Positions 26,823 to 36,216 of a DNA stretch of 64,000 bases are shown here, piece by piece. The stretch lies in the NCBI RefSeq assembly GCF_000518085.1, contig NZ_JACX01000011.1, positions 1-64,000 on the forward strand. Reading direction: 5' to 3'. How positions within the stretch are numbered: position 1 is the first letter of the stretch; every line of letters starts with the position of its first letter. The position numbers were made by a program, and so were the translations under genes. The notes under the pieces are model-generated. The model had not been told where the DNA came from. It ran no database searches and saw nothing but the letters and a program-made list of their open reading frames with translations. Origin of the DNA: Bartonella grahamii ATCC 700132. GTDB taxonomy: Bacteria > Pseudomonadota > Alphaproteobacteria > Rhizobiales > Rhizobiaceae.

Positions 26823-27707
26823 ATGGAATCTGAAACAGTACCTTTAGATAATATGTCTGCTGTAGTGACAGCGCATGATTTTTCTCCTTTTTCTATGTTT
26901 ATGGCTGCTGATTGGGTGGTGAAAGCCGTTATCATTATTTTGTTACTTGCTTCTCTTATGTCTTGGACAATTGCTTTTGTGAAAATTATTGAGATCACTT
27001 TGGCAAAACGAAGAGTACGTCATGAACTTCAATTGGTTCTTAATGCTCAGACTCTTACGCGTTTGGCAGCTAGCTTGAAAGAAAGCAAAGGGGCTGGAGT
27101 GTTTTTTCTCAAAGAAGTTCTTAAAGAGGTGTATCTTTCTACACAACAGGTTCATTTTTCTGCTCCTGAAGGGATAAATAAAAGCTCTGGGGAAAGAACC
27201 GGTGCAAGGGAAAGTGCACAAACGATTGAAGACATTCTCTTTTATGAGGAGAGCAATCAATATGAAGATGTTTCCCGCGATGTTCGCGATGTTAGGGCTC
27301 GCGATGTTCATGAAGGTTTAAAAGAAAGGGTTCATTCGCTTTTGTCACGCTGCTTGTTGGCTGCTACACGCCGTGTTGCATGTGGAAGCACTGTTCTTGC
27401 AACCATTGGCGCAATTGCTCCTTTTGTGGGTCTTTTTGCGACTGTTTGGGGCATTATGAATTCTTTTATTGGGATTGCTCAGTCTCAAACAACGCGACTT
27501 GATGTGGTTGCTCCTGGGATTGCTGAAGCCTTATTCGCAACAGCTATTGGGCTTTTTGTAGCTATCCCCGCCGTTGTTATGTATAATAGCCTTATGCGTG
27601 CTTTGAATGGTTATCGCAATGATTTAGGCGATATCGCTGCGGCTCTTGAAAGGCTCTTGAGCCGTGAACTTGATAAACAAAGACAACAGAAAAGTCATAA
27701 AAAATGA
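26823..27707 (+). CDS. exbB: Biopolymer transport protein ExbB
   Basis: ExbB forms the proton-driven inner-membrane motor that energises TonB-dependent uptake, in Bartonella mainly of haemin. The 294-aa product has three membrane helices (about residues 30-52, 190-215 and 232-255). The core motif region APFVGLFATVWGIMNSFIGI followed by VVAPGIAEALFATAIGLFVA is characteristic of ExbB rather than TolQ (SQTTRLDVVAPG). The cytoplasmic loop is enlarged by a charged, variable stretch at about 110-165 that contains a small repeat (DVRDVRARDVHEG). exbD follows with an ATGA overlap. Confidence 0.92.
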   Translation: MESETVPLDNMSAVVTAHDFSPFSMFMAADWVVKAVIIILLLASLMSWTIAFVKIIEITLAKRRVRHELQLVLNAQTLTRLAASLKESKGAGVFFLKEVLKEVYLSTQQVHFSAPEGINKSSGERTGARESAQTIEDILFYEESNQYEDVSRDVRDVRARDVHEGLKERVHSLLSRCLLAATRRVACGSTVLATIGAIAPFVGLFATVWGIMNSFIGIAQSQTTRLDVVAPGIAEALFATAIGLFVAIPAVVMYNSLMRALNGYRNDLGDIAAALERLLSRELDKQRQQKSHKK

Positions 27708-28285
27708 AAGCAAGCCTGAATAATGATTGGGATACAGACGAAAGTGGGTTGCAAAGCGAAATCAATGTGACCCCTTTTATTGATGTTATATTGGTGTTGC
27801 TTATTGTTTTTATGGTTGCTGCACCTTTGGCAACATCTGTCATTCCCGTTCAGCTTCCTTCTATAACTCAAATACCTTCAGTGGTTCAGTCTGATGAACC
27901 TCTTTATGTTACTTTGCAAAAAGATCGTTCTCTTTACATTGGTGATCATCTTGTAGAACAAGCAGCTTTGAGAGAAGCTTTGTTGAGGGAAACTACGCAA
28001 AATTTAGAGACAAAAATTTTAATCAAAGCCGATAGCGAAATTGATTATGGTGCTGTCATCGATTTATTAAATCAAATACGCATGGCTGGATATAATAAAA
28101 TCGGTCTTGTAGGATTGCAAAACTCTACCAATCTTACCTCAAAAGGTGTGATCAATAATAAAACCACAGGGGTAGCGGACGCTACTGTCGATGGAGCGGG
28201 TGGTAACGTTGTGGGGCATGTGGATGCCGTAACAACGGGCACAGCGGTAAATGCTAATATTTCAGAAGCTGCCTCTGACCAGTGA
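27704..28285 (+). CDS. exbD: Biopolymer transport protein ExbD
   Basis: ExbD pairs with ExbB in the TonB motor. The 193-aa product begins with the cytoplasmic SEINVTPFIDVILVLLIVFM, which carries the conserved membrane Asp of the family, followed by a periplasmic domain ending KADSEIDYGAVIDLLNQIRM. The last 45 residues are a Thr/Gly/Val-rich extension absent from most ExbD proteins. The start overlaps the exbB stop. A tonB gene would be expected next, but only a decayed copy of the exbD 3' end follows. Confidence 0.92.
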   Translation: MKASLNNDWDTDESGLQSEINVTPFIDVILVLLIVFMVAAPLATSVIPVQLPSITQIPSVVQSDEPLYVTLQKDRSLYIGDHLVEQAALREALLRETTQNLETKILIKADSEIDYGAVIDLLNQIRMAGYNKIGLVGLQNSTNLTSKGVINNKTTGVADATVDGAGGNVVGHVDAVTTGTAVNANISEAASDQ

Positions 28286-28329
28286 TAAAAAACAGCCTTT
28301 GTTGCAGGAAGCAAAGCATATGACTCAAA

Positions 28330-28492
28330 GTCGTAGAGTGAAATTGATGAGGGTTTTGTCGTGGATTTATTAAACCAAATACGCATGGGTTTGATATTAC
28401 GCAGGGGGTTCATATATTGAATCGGTTTTTTAAGATTAAGCTCTACTAATCTTGCCTCAAGAGGTGTGATCGAGAAAAACAGCAGGAGTGGT
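28330..28492 (+). pseudogene. Decayed duplicate of the exbD 3' part
   Basis: The sequence reading GTGAAATTGATGAGGGTTTT, then GTGGATTTATTAAACCAAAT and ACGCATGGG, and later CTCAAGAGGTGTGATCGAG, aligns with exbD codons for EIDYGAVIDLLNQIRMAG and SKGVINNK (28030-28165). Frame is lost and gaps are present. It shows that exbD, or exbB-exbD, was once duplicated in tandem. Confidence 0.7.
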
Positions 28493-28544
28493 TGTTGTGT
28501 GTCTTAATACATTTTAAAGCCCTTTTTGCGACGGTGTTTATAAA

Positions 28545-28870
28545 TGGTATGACGGTAAAGCCCCCCGTAAAATAATAAAAAATCTATTGAACCTCACTAT
28601 CTTTATGCTTAACAAAAGAGCAAGCGAGCACCATTATAGTATTTATATTTTCTCCCAATGTTGTGACAGTACTTAGTACAAGTATTCATTATAGGTATTT
28701 TCTACATGCTAGCCACGTTTGGAACGTGAGAGATATACTTTTGATTGATGTAATATAAATAGATTTGCAATGAAACAATCTTATAGTATTGAGATTTCTC
28801 ATTTAAGTTGCAAGATAATTAATTATTATAAATCAATATGATGTATAGATTGTAGACATTACAAGCGGTA
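28545..28870 (+). repeat. Dispersed intergenic repeat, copy 1
   Basis: This degenerate copy contains the family landmarks in order: GGTATGACGGTAAAG, ATCTTTATGCTTAACAAAAGAGCAAGCG, TGTTGTGACAGTACTTAG, TTGATTGATG and AATGAAACAATC. The same landmarks recur at 31040, 40280, 45265 and 54155 in the same orientation. No ORF is conserved across copies. Confidence 0.7.
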
Positions 28871-29109
28871 TGTGGGCTCTCAATGGTTAATGCCAATGTT
28901 TTTGTTATGGGGGGAGGGGTGTCCGGTGATAACGAAGTTTTGTATAGCGCAAGAAACGTAATTGAGAGATGATTGTTTAGAGGTTCCGTTTAGTAAAAAA
29001 CTTTGAAGGCACATGCGCACTCCTTCTACACTTTAAAAGCCCAAAGGACTTCCAGTGAAAGAGTGGTTGCGAGTGTTATATTTTGAGAGTAGCGATTTTT
29101 CAGAGCTTC

Positions 29110-29640
29110 TTAAGTATGCCCCGTTGAACCAAAACCTCCTGTTCCACGGCTCTCGTTATGGCTTTGGGTATTTTGCTCTGGTTCAATGGCGCAAACATTG
29201 ACTTGGGATACGGGAGCGATGACTGTTTGGGCAATGCGCATTCCCCGTTGGATAGAAAAGTCTTCTTGTCCTAAATTGATAAGAAGGACTTTGACTTCAC
29301 CACGGTAATCACTATCAATCGTTCCTGGAGTGTTGAGGCATGTGATGCCGTGTTTTAAGGCTAAGCCAGAGCGTGGACGTATTTGTGCTTCAAGCCCACG
29401 TGATAAATGAAAAATGAGACCTGTTGGAATAAGTGCCCGCTGCCCAGGGGCAAGAACAAGCGTTTCTTCTTCTCCAATTGCTGCACGTAGATCAAGACCC
29501 GCAGAACCAGCCGTTGCGTAGTGAGGAAGTTCTAAACCTTGTCCGTGTGCAAGACGCTGAACAAATAAAGTCAGGGCATGTGAAGATTGAGAAGAGACAG
29601 GGTGATTGTTTAGAGGGGCGTTGGTTTCAGAGTGCGACAT
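29110..29640 (-). CDS. dut: dUTP pyrophosphatase
   Basis: Dut hydrolyses dUTP to dUMP and pyrophosphate, keeping uracil out of DNA. All five motifs are seen: [31 protein letters not shown], the motif 4 region [12 protein letters not shown] and the Gly-rich C-terminal arm [10 protein letters not shown]. The 176-aa product has about 25 extra N-terminal residues compared with most trimeric dUTPases ([20 protein letters not shown]), a common feature of Bartonella annotations. It is monocistronic. Confidence 0.96.
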   Translation of the reverse strand: MSHSETNAPLNNHPVSSQSSHALTLFVQRLAHGQGLELPHYATAGSAGLDLRAAIGEEETLVLAPGQRALIPTGLIFHLSRGLEAQIRPRSGLALKHGITCLNTPGTIDSDYRGEVKVLLINLGQEDFSIQRGMRIAQTVIAPVSQVNVCAIEPEQNTQSHNESRGTGGFGSTGHT

Positions 29641-29885
29641 GATAAAGGTATTTCCAAAATATGAGGTCTAGAAAGAAATGGTACTTTAACAAAAGATATC
29701 CATAAAACCAAGTCGATAAAGGTTTGTTAATACAGGTTGTCCCCAGAGCTTGCTGATCTAGAATATTCCAAAACGCCATCTGACATCATTAATGGTATTT
29801 TTCAATAATGACATCATCAATGATGGCTTATACCTAAGGACATACGCTTATTTGAGATCTAAATTATGGTTACAGATAAGATTTT

Positions 29886-30695
29886 TTAGATACTACCAAT
29901 AAGAATACCCGTGGCAAAAACTAAAGCACCACCAATGATGACCTGTAAAGAGGCACGCCAAAAGGGAGTTGACATGAATTTGTTTTGGATCCAGACGATT
30001 GCGCCTAGTTCGAAAAAAACAATGATAAAAGCAATAACGGTCGCTACATAAAAAGAGTTGATCAAATAGGGAAGAGTATGGCCCAATCCCCCTAATGTTG
30101 TCATAATGCCGCTGGCAAGACCTCTTTTTAATGGTGAACCACGCCCTGATAATTTACCGTCATCGTGGGCTGCTTCTGTGAAACCCATCGAAAGTCCTGC
30201 ACCAATTGAAGCTGAGAGCCCTATCAAAAAAGTTTGATGCGTGTCTCCTGTGGCAAAAGCTGCTGCAAAAATGGGGGCAAGGGTCGAGACAGAGCCATCC
30301 ATTAATCCTGCAAGACCTGGTTGAATCCAAGTTAAAAGTGTTTGTCTTTGCGTTTTCGAAGGTTTTTTTACGGTGTTATTGGCCACTGTTGTTTTTTTAG
30401 AGGGATGGCTGCTCTTGCTTTTTACAAGAGAAGTTCGGTCACATAATGAACCGATAGTGTTTGCACGATTATGGCAAGTAAGGCACAAAAGTTCCTTATA
30501 ATTTTTAAGCTCTTGAAGCCCCATGGCGGTAAAAATTGCCGCTTCCTTAGAGGAATAAGGTTCTAGAGCTTTTGCATATTTTAAATAGAGCGCTGCATGT
30601 TGCTCTTTTACTTTGAGCGCTTGAAGCATCATTTTTTGTGCTGAACGAAAGAACAGAGCTTTACGTTGTACAAATGAAAAAAACGATCTTAACAT
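29886..30695 (-). CDS. mbfA: MbfA-like VIT-family iron transport protein
   Basis: The C-terminal 140 residues form a VIT1/CCC1-type membrane domain (GLAGLMDGSVSTLAPIFAAA, then GLSASIGAGLSMGFTEA), which exports ferrous iron or manganese. In Rhizobiales MbfA this is preceded by a ferritin-like di-iron domain. Here the N-terminal part (about 110 residues) still resembles the second half of a ferritin-like fold (QHAALYLKYAKAL, then IFTAMGLQELKN) followed by a CxxC (LTCHN). The protein, 269 aa, is shorter than usual MbfA of about 320 aa, so the di-iron site may be incomplete. Membrane segments at about 142-165, 170-190, 207-230 and 245-268. Confidence 0.75.
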   Translation of the reverse strand: MLRSFFSFVQRKALFFRSAQKMMLQALKVKEQHAALYLKYAKALEPYSSKEAAIFTAMGLQELKNYKELLCLTCHNRANTIGSLCDRTSLVKSKSSHPSKKTTVANNTVKKPSKTQRQTLLTWIQPGLAGLMDGSVSTLAPIFAAAFATGDTHQTFLIGLSASIGAGLSMGFTEAAHDDGKLSGRGSPLKRGLASGIMTTLGGLGHTLPYLINSFYVATVIAFIIVFFELGAIVWIQNKFMSTPFWRASLQVIIGGALVFATGILIGSI

Positions 30696-31039
30696 TTTCT
30701 GTTCCTCTGCACTTTAGAATAATTCTAAAACATAAGAAAAATAAACCGAAAGTCAATCTAAAAGTTAAAAACTGACAAATTACAAAAAGGTTGCACTGAG
30801 AAATAAAGAGTGCTGGGAAGTCAAGAAAGCAAAGGAGATTTATCAAGAATAATGGTCACATGAAAGAAATGATTGCGTGAAAAATTTAAGAGAAAATATG
30901 CTTTATTTTGCTACAGGGACGTTTGAATGGAGTGTTTCAATGTATTGTGCTAGAGAATGTAGGGAAAGGAATAAGCTAGCACCATCATTCATTTGATGCG
31001 TTCAAAAGACTGTAACAGCTCTTGGAATTTGAGATGATT

Positions 31040-31335
31040 CTTTAAAAGAGACCTTTTTCAAGGGACAAAAGCCCATTTCGCGAGGGGACCCTGTGAAGAG
31101 TATAGAAGGGTAGAGCGACAAAATTTCCATGAAATAATATAAACTCCATTGAGTCTTCTTAATCTTTACGCTTCATAAAAGAGCAAGCCGGCATCATCAT
31201 ACACCTTAGCTCCCAGTGTTGCGACAGTCTTTAGCACGGTTTATTATAGGCATGGCATTTTATTGTACAGTTTTACGCCACTTGATCCCACGTGTGGAGG
31301 TGTAAGACAGTATTCTTATGATATTTACGCGCATT
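31040..31335 (+). repeat. Dispersed intergenic repeat, copy 2
   Basis: Copy 2 of the family reads TTAAAAGAGACC, CCCATTTCGCGA, ATCTTTACGCTTCATAAAAG, AGCAAGCCGGCATCATCATA, AGTGTTGCGACAGTCTTTAGC and GCATTTTATTGTACAGTTTT. A reverse-strand half copy of the final part (GTTTCAATATAAGAAG, GAGAGAATCCTAC) lies at about 31555-31615, so this site has two parts in opposite orientation. Confidence 0.75.
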
Positions 31336-31337
31336 TT

Positions 31338-31464
31338 AGCGTTGTTACAGCTTTTACATTTAGGTGGATTTTTTAGCGTGTAACGAATTATCTTTTGTGC
31401 TGTGATTGCAGGGGCAGGTTTAAGGGTGGGAGTGCATAAATGAGAGAGATATTATCATATCAAA
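31338..31464 (+). repeat. 127-bp direct repeat, left copy
   Basis: This block (AGCGTTGTTACAGCTTTTAC ... ATTATCATATCAAA) recurs at 32878-33006 with only a few differences (A/G, G/C and a two-base insertion). The two copies are 1,540 bases apart and enclose a single gene (31764-32414). Confidence 0.92.
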
Positions 31465-31763
31465 TTGTTTGATCACGCATGAAAATTTATGCTTTATGAA
31501 GGGGCATTTACCGCCTTGTAACTTGCCTGATATCTTGCATGAAAGCCCAAAATTCAGTAGGATTCTCTCACTTCAAAACTTCTTATATTGAAACAATTCA
31601 AATCATTTTCTTGTGTATCACAAGGATGGGTGTGGGTGCTGTGTTTTTATTTAAAGTATGGGATGAGTTGAAATGTGAGAAGTGCATAATCTCTACGCGT
31701 TAACAAACGTTTTTGATGTTTTTAAAAAAGAGCGAAATTGTACAGATAAAAAAGGGAGCATAT

Positions 31764-32414
31764 ATGGAAAATAGTGATGGTTTGAAATTTTGGCGGCTTT
31801 CTGAAAAACTAACAATACTGCAGGCAGCGCTTTTAATAGTTGGATTAAATCCAGGAAAGTATTTGTTTGTCAACAAATTAGAACCAGAAAAAAGTGATAT
31901 TTACGAAGATAACCTTTCCGTATCATCAGAGAAAACTGCTAATTTCCGTGCAGCCTATCATGCTATCGTTCAAGCGGGAAAAAGCAATCGATTAGAGATA
32001 GAATGGTCGTACTATAATTTTTCGGATTTTATAGATGCAGATTCCTCATATGTTCGCGTTGATGATTTAAAAGAATGGCTTTCATCGCGTGGTCTGTACC
32101 CTCCATTTTTTTTCCCTGAGGATGATTCTGCTGAGACTAAGGACCAAAAATATGCGTTTCAAGATCCAACGCATCCACGTTACGCTCCAAAGCTTGCTGC
32201 TATTGTTGCGGCATGGGAAGCGGTGAGTGAGGTTGAGGGTGGTAAAACTGTTAAAGGAACGCTTGCAAAATGGTTGCAACAGAATGCTGATCAATATGAT
32301 TTACACAATAAGAAAAATGGTAAGTTAAAAAAGGATGTTATTGAGGAATTAGCGGCTGTTGCGAATTGGGAACCTACCGGAGGGGCGCCTAAGACACCTG
32401 CCAGCTCTCTTTGA
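31764..32414 (+). CDS. Hypothetical protein between direct repeats
   Basis: The 216-aa product starts at the ATG preceded by AAAAAAGGGAGC; an upstream in-frame start at 31713 is less likely. It is soluble and acidic: an N-terminal region FWRLSEKLTILQAALLIVGL, a middle region, and a C-terminal helical domain (KGTLAKWLQQNADQYDL, LKKDVIEELAAVANWEPTGG). The last part resembles the short DNA-binding-like domains seen at the end of many prophage-encoded hypothetical proteins, but I do not recognise the family. It is flanked on both sides by a 127-bp direct repeat, as if it moved or was duplicated with it. Confidence 0.7.
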   Translation: MENSDGLKFWRLSEKLTILQAALLIVGLNPGKYLFVNKLEPEKSDIYEDNLSVSSEKTANFRAAYHAIVQAGKSNRLEIEWSYYNFSDFIDADSSYVRVDDLKEWLSSRGLYPPFFFPEDDSAETKDQKYAFQDPTHPRYAPKLAAIVAAWEAVSEVEGGKTVKGTLAKWLQQNADQYDLHNKKNGKLKKDVIEELAAVANWEPTGGAPKTPASSL

Positions 32415-32877
32415 TCAAAAGAAAAAAAATAAAAAGATCACTAAAATTGTGCTGTTTTTTTTGATAATTTTGAAGGTAATCTCTTTTTCTGGGGGAGATT
32501 TTTACTTTTCTTCCCTAGATTATAAGTAATTGTTTTTCAATGAAAATAATTTTTATAGTGTTCCTCTGACTGTTCAGGCGGGGGAAAATAGACATTTTGG
32601 GGCAGTAAAATTTACCCTGTAGTTTTCGTAACTTACCTCTCTATTTTTGTTTGATTTTTTTGGGCATTTTTAAAATCCGTTATCAATTTAAGGAGTGCAA
32701 CATGATTACAGTTAATCTTTTTTTTACTATGCGTAAAAGTGTGAAAATTTTTCGGGGAAATGTACGGATATTTGGCAATGTGTTGCGGATGAGGTGGTAC
32801 ATAAATCGTTTAGAATAGGCGTATTATCATGTTGGTTAAAGTTTGAATGATCGCTGTTATTCAAATAGTCGAAGTTG

Positions 32878-33006
32878 AGCGTTGTTACAGCTTTTGCATT
32901 TAGGTGGATTTTTTAGCGTGTAACGAATTATCTTTTGTGCTGTGATTGCAGGCGCAGGTTTAAGGATAGGAGTGCATAAATGAGAGAGAGATATTATCAT
33001 ATCAAA
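32878..33006 (+). repeat. 127-bp direct repeat, right copy
   Basis: This is the right-hand copy of the block at 31338-31464. It has the same ends and an extra GA in the purine run near ATGAGAGAGAG. After it the sequences diverge completely. No ORF is conserved in the repeat. Confidence 0.92.
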
Positions 33007-33109
33007 CAGTGTTCAATTTATCGCATTGCATTGTTATGAATATAGCTGATCAAAATTTATTTATCATGTAGAGTGGGAAAAAGTTAACAGTATTAATTGA
33101 ATATAAAAA

Positions 33110-33143
33110 AACATAAACTGTAATCTGAATTACAGTTTATGTT
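33110..33143 (-). terminator. Intrinsic terminator of the 33196-33564 gene
   Basis: A perfect 14-bp stem (AACATAAACTGTAA with TTACAGTTTATGTT) with a 6-base loop is followed on the minus strand by a run of seven T. It lies 53 bases beyond the stop of the minus-strand gene at 33196. Confidence 0.8.
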
Positions 33144-33195
33144 ATTAAGTATTAAATAAGCTTCCTGTTTAAACTGTATTTAAGTGAAACGTTGT

Positions 33196-33564
33196 TTAAA
33201 CGAGCATCCACGCACTGTCCGCAAAAGCATTGAATGTTCTTTCACCCGGTATACGATAAGGATCCCGCTTTTTAGAAAACAACCATGAAAAATACGCAAT
33301 AAGACCCCAAAGTGCTGGTGCAAGTCCCATCATAACTCCTACCTTTACAACACCTTTTTTAACATCTTGTTCAGTGCTTTGTGTTGAAATATGATCCATA
33401 ACCATATCAATAGCTTTAACAACTTTATTTTCTTTTGACACTGTAGAAGCAAAACTAGAACCTTGAGAATGGCTATTCAAATAATAAGCATTAGCTTCCA
33501 AAATCTGTGAAAAGAAAAAGGCTATTGTAACAATATATAACGCGATTTTTTGAAATATTTTCAT
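33196..33564 (-). CDS. Secreted or membrane protein, unknown
   Basis: The 122-aa product has a signal peptide (MKIFQKIALYIVTIAFFFSQ, cleavage near ANA) and one further hydrophobic helix at about residues 74-95 (VGVMMGLAPALWGLIAYFSW) followed by a basic KKRDPYR stretch. This leaves about 50 residues outside the membrane. It has its own terminator. No family is recognised; the small size and layout are reminiscent of pilin-like or phage-lysis membrane proteins, without firm evidence. Confidence 0.6.
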   Translation of the reverse strand: MKIFQKIALYIVTIAFFFSQILEANAYYLNSHSQGSSFASTVSKENKVVKAIDMVMDHISTQSTEQDVKKGVVKVGVMMGLAPALWGLIAYFSWLFSKKRDPYRIPGERTFNAFADSAWMLV

Positions 33565-34825
33565 TATAATGATCCCAATTTAAAAGATTTAAACAATTTT
33601 TTTTCATTACACTCTCTAAACAAAACAAAAAAAGCACCGTGGCATCCCGTGATGTATAATTTTATTATGTGTTTAATGTGTTGTTAATACAGAGTGTTTA
33701 ATTGCACATTTTATATTATATTTTATGTAATTTCAATAGTTTATTGATTCTGTAAACTTTTCATTTTGGTTTTTTACTTAAATTATAAGCTGTAATTTTT
33801 TTGTTAATTTAGAAATAAATTTAAATTATATTATTGTTTTTATTATATTTATTTTATAATCTTTTTTGGTAATTCGTAAACGCAATTCTATATTATTAAC
33901 GGAGATATTTTAAATAAACAAAATGTTTTTTAATAAGCAAAATGTAGTTTTATTGTGGTGTAAATGACATATGTTCTGTATGAACTTTTCAAATTTCATA
34001 GCATTTTATAAAAATGCTATGAAATATTGATGTAATTTTTAAGATATATTTCGGTGTGAAGTAATCGTTTTATGTTATCTTGTAAAAACACTATTTTGCG
34101 GTGTGGTGATGTAAGTTCTGTGTTCAGCGTTATAGTTATCAATCGGTTATCATATGGTAAGTAAGCTAATATTATTCAGATTACATAAGCATTATTAGCA
34201 GAAATTGATGCGTTCAAAGATGAATGGAGTATTCTGTGTAGTCTTAAAGCGTTTGAATCATTAAATAATGCTATTTATTTTTCTTTTCAAAAGTGCTGGC
34301 TTTTTCATCCGCTTCATTCGTATTGAGGGACGTAAATAAACAAGTTGTGAGGTCGAATATCTTTTGGTAAATTGAGCGATTGAACACTTCAATAGCGCGA
34401 AGAACAAGGGATTGTTTGTTATGCCAAATTATGAAAAAATTTTTTCAATCTCGGAAAGATATTCCTATTGCGGCAAATCATATAAAGTTTAAGCAATGGC
34501 AGCACGGTTTTTTGTGCAATGAAATGATAAATATGTACAACATCACGGTAATCTCCGTGGGAAACTTTACCAGATCAATAGTACGGATAGTGACTTCTGC
34601 TTACCCCAAATCGCAGATATTTCAAAACAACAACGGTGGAGAATGAATGTTGGATATGTTCTAGGGAAGGTTGCAAAAAATGGCTAAAAAGTTCTCAAAA
34701 AAGATACCAAAAATGACGAAAGGAGCGGTTTCCCACTCCTTCGTTCCTATCTCCCCTTTCGGGGAAGCGGCCACCATTACTGATGCCGTGTATGCTGACA
34801 TATATACGCTTATTTTTTTTAAAAG
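33565..34825. other. AT-rich gene-free region
   Basis: From 33565 to about 34200 the sequence is extremely AT-rich, with many TTTTA/TAATTT runs and a short inverted repeat (CATAGCATTTTATAAAAATGCTATG at about 33999-34023). The 34380-34877 part has only short ORFs without ribosome binding sites. The stretch may separate an acquired block from core genes. Confidence 0.45.
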
Positions 34826-35350
34826 TCAATGGTGTAAACGCGGTAAATGTTTGAGCATAAGAGCTATGACTTTATGAAATTCTTCTTCAGATAATCTTGG
34901 AACAGTACGTGAGCAACTTAAACGACTTACAGAAACTGTTGTGACATAATTGCAGATAATCCATGCTTTTTTATTTTCTATAGGAGATCGAAGTGGGTAG
35001 GCGGCTGGATTATTGGGTTGTGATTTCGTCGAAAAAGGCAAAACTGTCACATTTCCATAGAGTTTTGCATTCTTAGAAAGCACTAAAACAGGCCGCTTTT
35101 TCCAAAATTCAGGGAGTATCGAATCATGAGGAAAATCGCACCAAAAAACTTGTCTGATGCGTGGTGCCGATTTGATTCGTGGTTTTATATGAGGTGGTTT
35201 TTGGTAAGGAGCATTTAAATCTCTTTCTTTTATATGCTCGCGCCATGCATTATAATCATGTTCCATCATAACACATGGTTCTTCAAGTTTGGTTATATCT
35301 AAGGAAATAGGTGATAGGGTAGGAGGCGCTGTGTTCTTATCTTCAGCCAT
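34826..35350 (-). CDS. PemK/MazF-like type II toxin, no visible antitoxin
   Basis: Residues about 68-174 fit the PemK/MazF fold: VFWCDFPHDSILPEFWKKRP, VLVLSKN, TVLPFSTKSQ and IICNYVTTVSVSRLS. These proteins are usually mRNA endonucleases neutralised by a short upstream antitoxin. Here the toxin core carries an N-terminal extension of about 67 residues with Pro-rich parts (PYQKPPHIKPRIKSAPRIRQ), and no antitoxin ORF lies on either side. The extension might be a cis antitoxin, or the protein may have another role, as in other Rhizobiales PemK-like proteins. Identification is by motif. Confidence 0.7.
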   Translation of the reverse strand: MAEDKNTAPPTLSPISLDITKLEEPCVMMEHDYNAWREHIKERDLNAPYQKPPHIKPRIKSAPRIRQVFWCDFPHDSILPEFWKKRPVLVLSKNAKLYGNVTVLPFSTKSQPNNPAAYPLRSPIENKKAWIICNYVTTVSVSRLSCSRTVPRLSEEEFHKVIALMLKHLPRLHH

Positions 35351-35499
35351 AGCAGACCATTTATATTTATCGGTCCCCTCACTTATTATTTTACGGCTTT
35401 TCTATCATGGGTTTTTATCAAAATGTTGCTCATAAGTACAGAGAAGTGAAACCATAAAATGGATATATCTGCTTATTTTTGTCTTTTGAGTACAACGCT

Positions 35500-35600
35500 A
35501 GAGGAGGGATATTGGTGATAGGGGGGTGGCGGTGGGTGGTTTTGGGTGGTGATTGGTGACTTGGAGGGTTCTTGGTTAGGGGGAAGCGATTGGAGAGAAC
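35500..35600 (+). other. G-rich intergenic tract with quadruplex potential
   Basis: The plus strand has clustered G-runs (GGGGGGTGGCGGTGGGTGG, then TTTTGGGTGGTGATTGG), giving four or more G-tracts within 40 bases. It lies in the 280-base gap downstream of dsbB and upstream of the PemK-like gene, both on the minus strand. Confidence 0.5.
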
Positions 35601-35631
35601 GAGTGCACGCGGTTTCGTTTCTATTTTATGG

Positions 35632-36204
35632 TTAGAGTTTTTTATTGCTTGAAAGGAGTCCTTTTGAGGCAACATAAAAACTGATAAGCATGTAAAATAG
35701 ACTAGCAACGACATTCCAGCCGGCAAATGAAAGAAAAAGAAAGCGTGCGGATGCTTCAGAACAAGAAGGGGGATGAATGTTGTTTAACTGGTTAAGAAGC
35801 TGGTTAATGTCTGAGGTTTTTCTCACTGCGCTTAAACCACAACTGAGGGGGGCTGCCCAAAAGCCGTATTCAACACCTGCATGATAAATGGCTAAAACAA
35901 GGCTTATACACATTAAGACAAAAACACACAAAAATAAAAGTTGTATCCAAGCAGACATGCGAAAAAAACATGCCCCAAAACCTGCTAAGAGCAAAAAGGG
36001 TATGGCACCATAATAGGGAAAACGCTCTATGAGACACAAATCGCAAGGAAGATACCCTCCAAAATATTCAAAACCAAGGGCAAGACCTATTGTAGCGGAC
36101 AAGCAAAAAGCAAGAAAAAAAGCCCATAAACTTTGTTCTTTTCTGCTGGGTTCAAGATGAAGGTGCTTGTATAAAAGTGGGTGAGAAGACAAAACGCACG
36201 CCAT
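35632..36204 (-). CDS. dsbB: Disulfide bond formation protein DsbB
   Basis: DsbB reoxidises periplasmic DsbA and passes electrons to quinone. The 190-aa membrane protein has four main helices and the first periplasmic cysteine pair as CDLC (residues about 58-61, in LPCDLCLIERFPYYGA). The second pair is formed by Cys in LSCGLSAV and PPSCSEA. The start is preceded by AGGAACAG. The upstream DedA-family gene ends 12 bases before, so the two are probably an operon next to tRNA-Leu. Confidence 0.88.
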   Translation of the reverse strand: MACVLSSHPLLYKHLHLEPSRKEQSLWAFFLAFCLSATIGLALGFEYFGGYLPCDLCLIERFPYYGAIPFLLLAGFGACFFRMSAWIQLLFLCVFVLMCISLVLAIYHAGVEYGFWAAPLSCGLSAVRKTSDINQLLNQLNNIHPPSCSEASARFLFLSFAGWNVVASLFYMLISFYVASKGLLSSNKKL

Positions 36205-36216
36205 TAAGTCTGTTCC

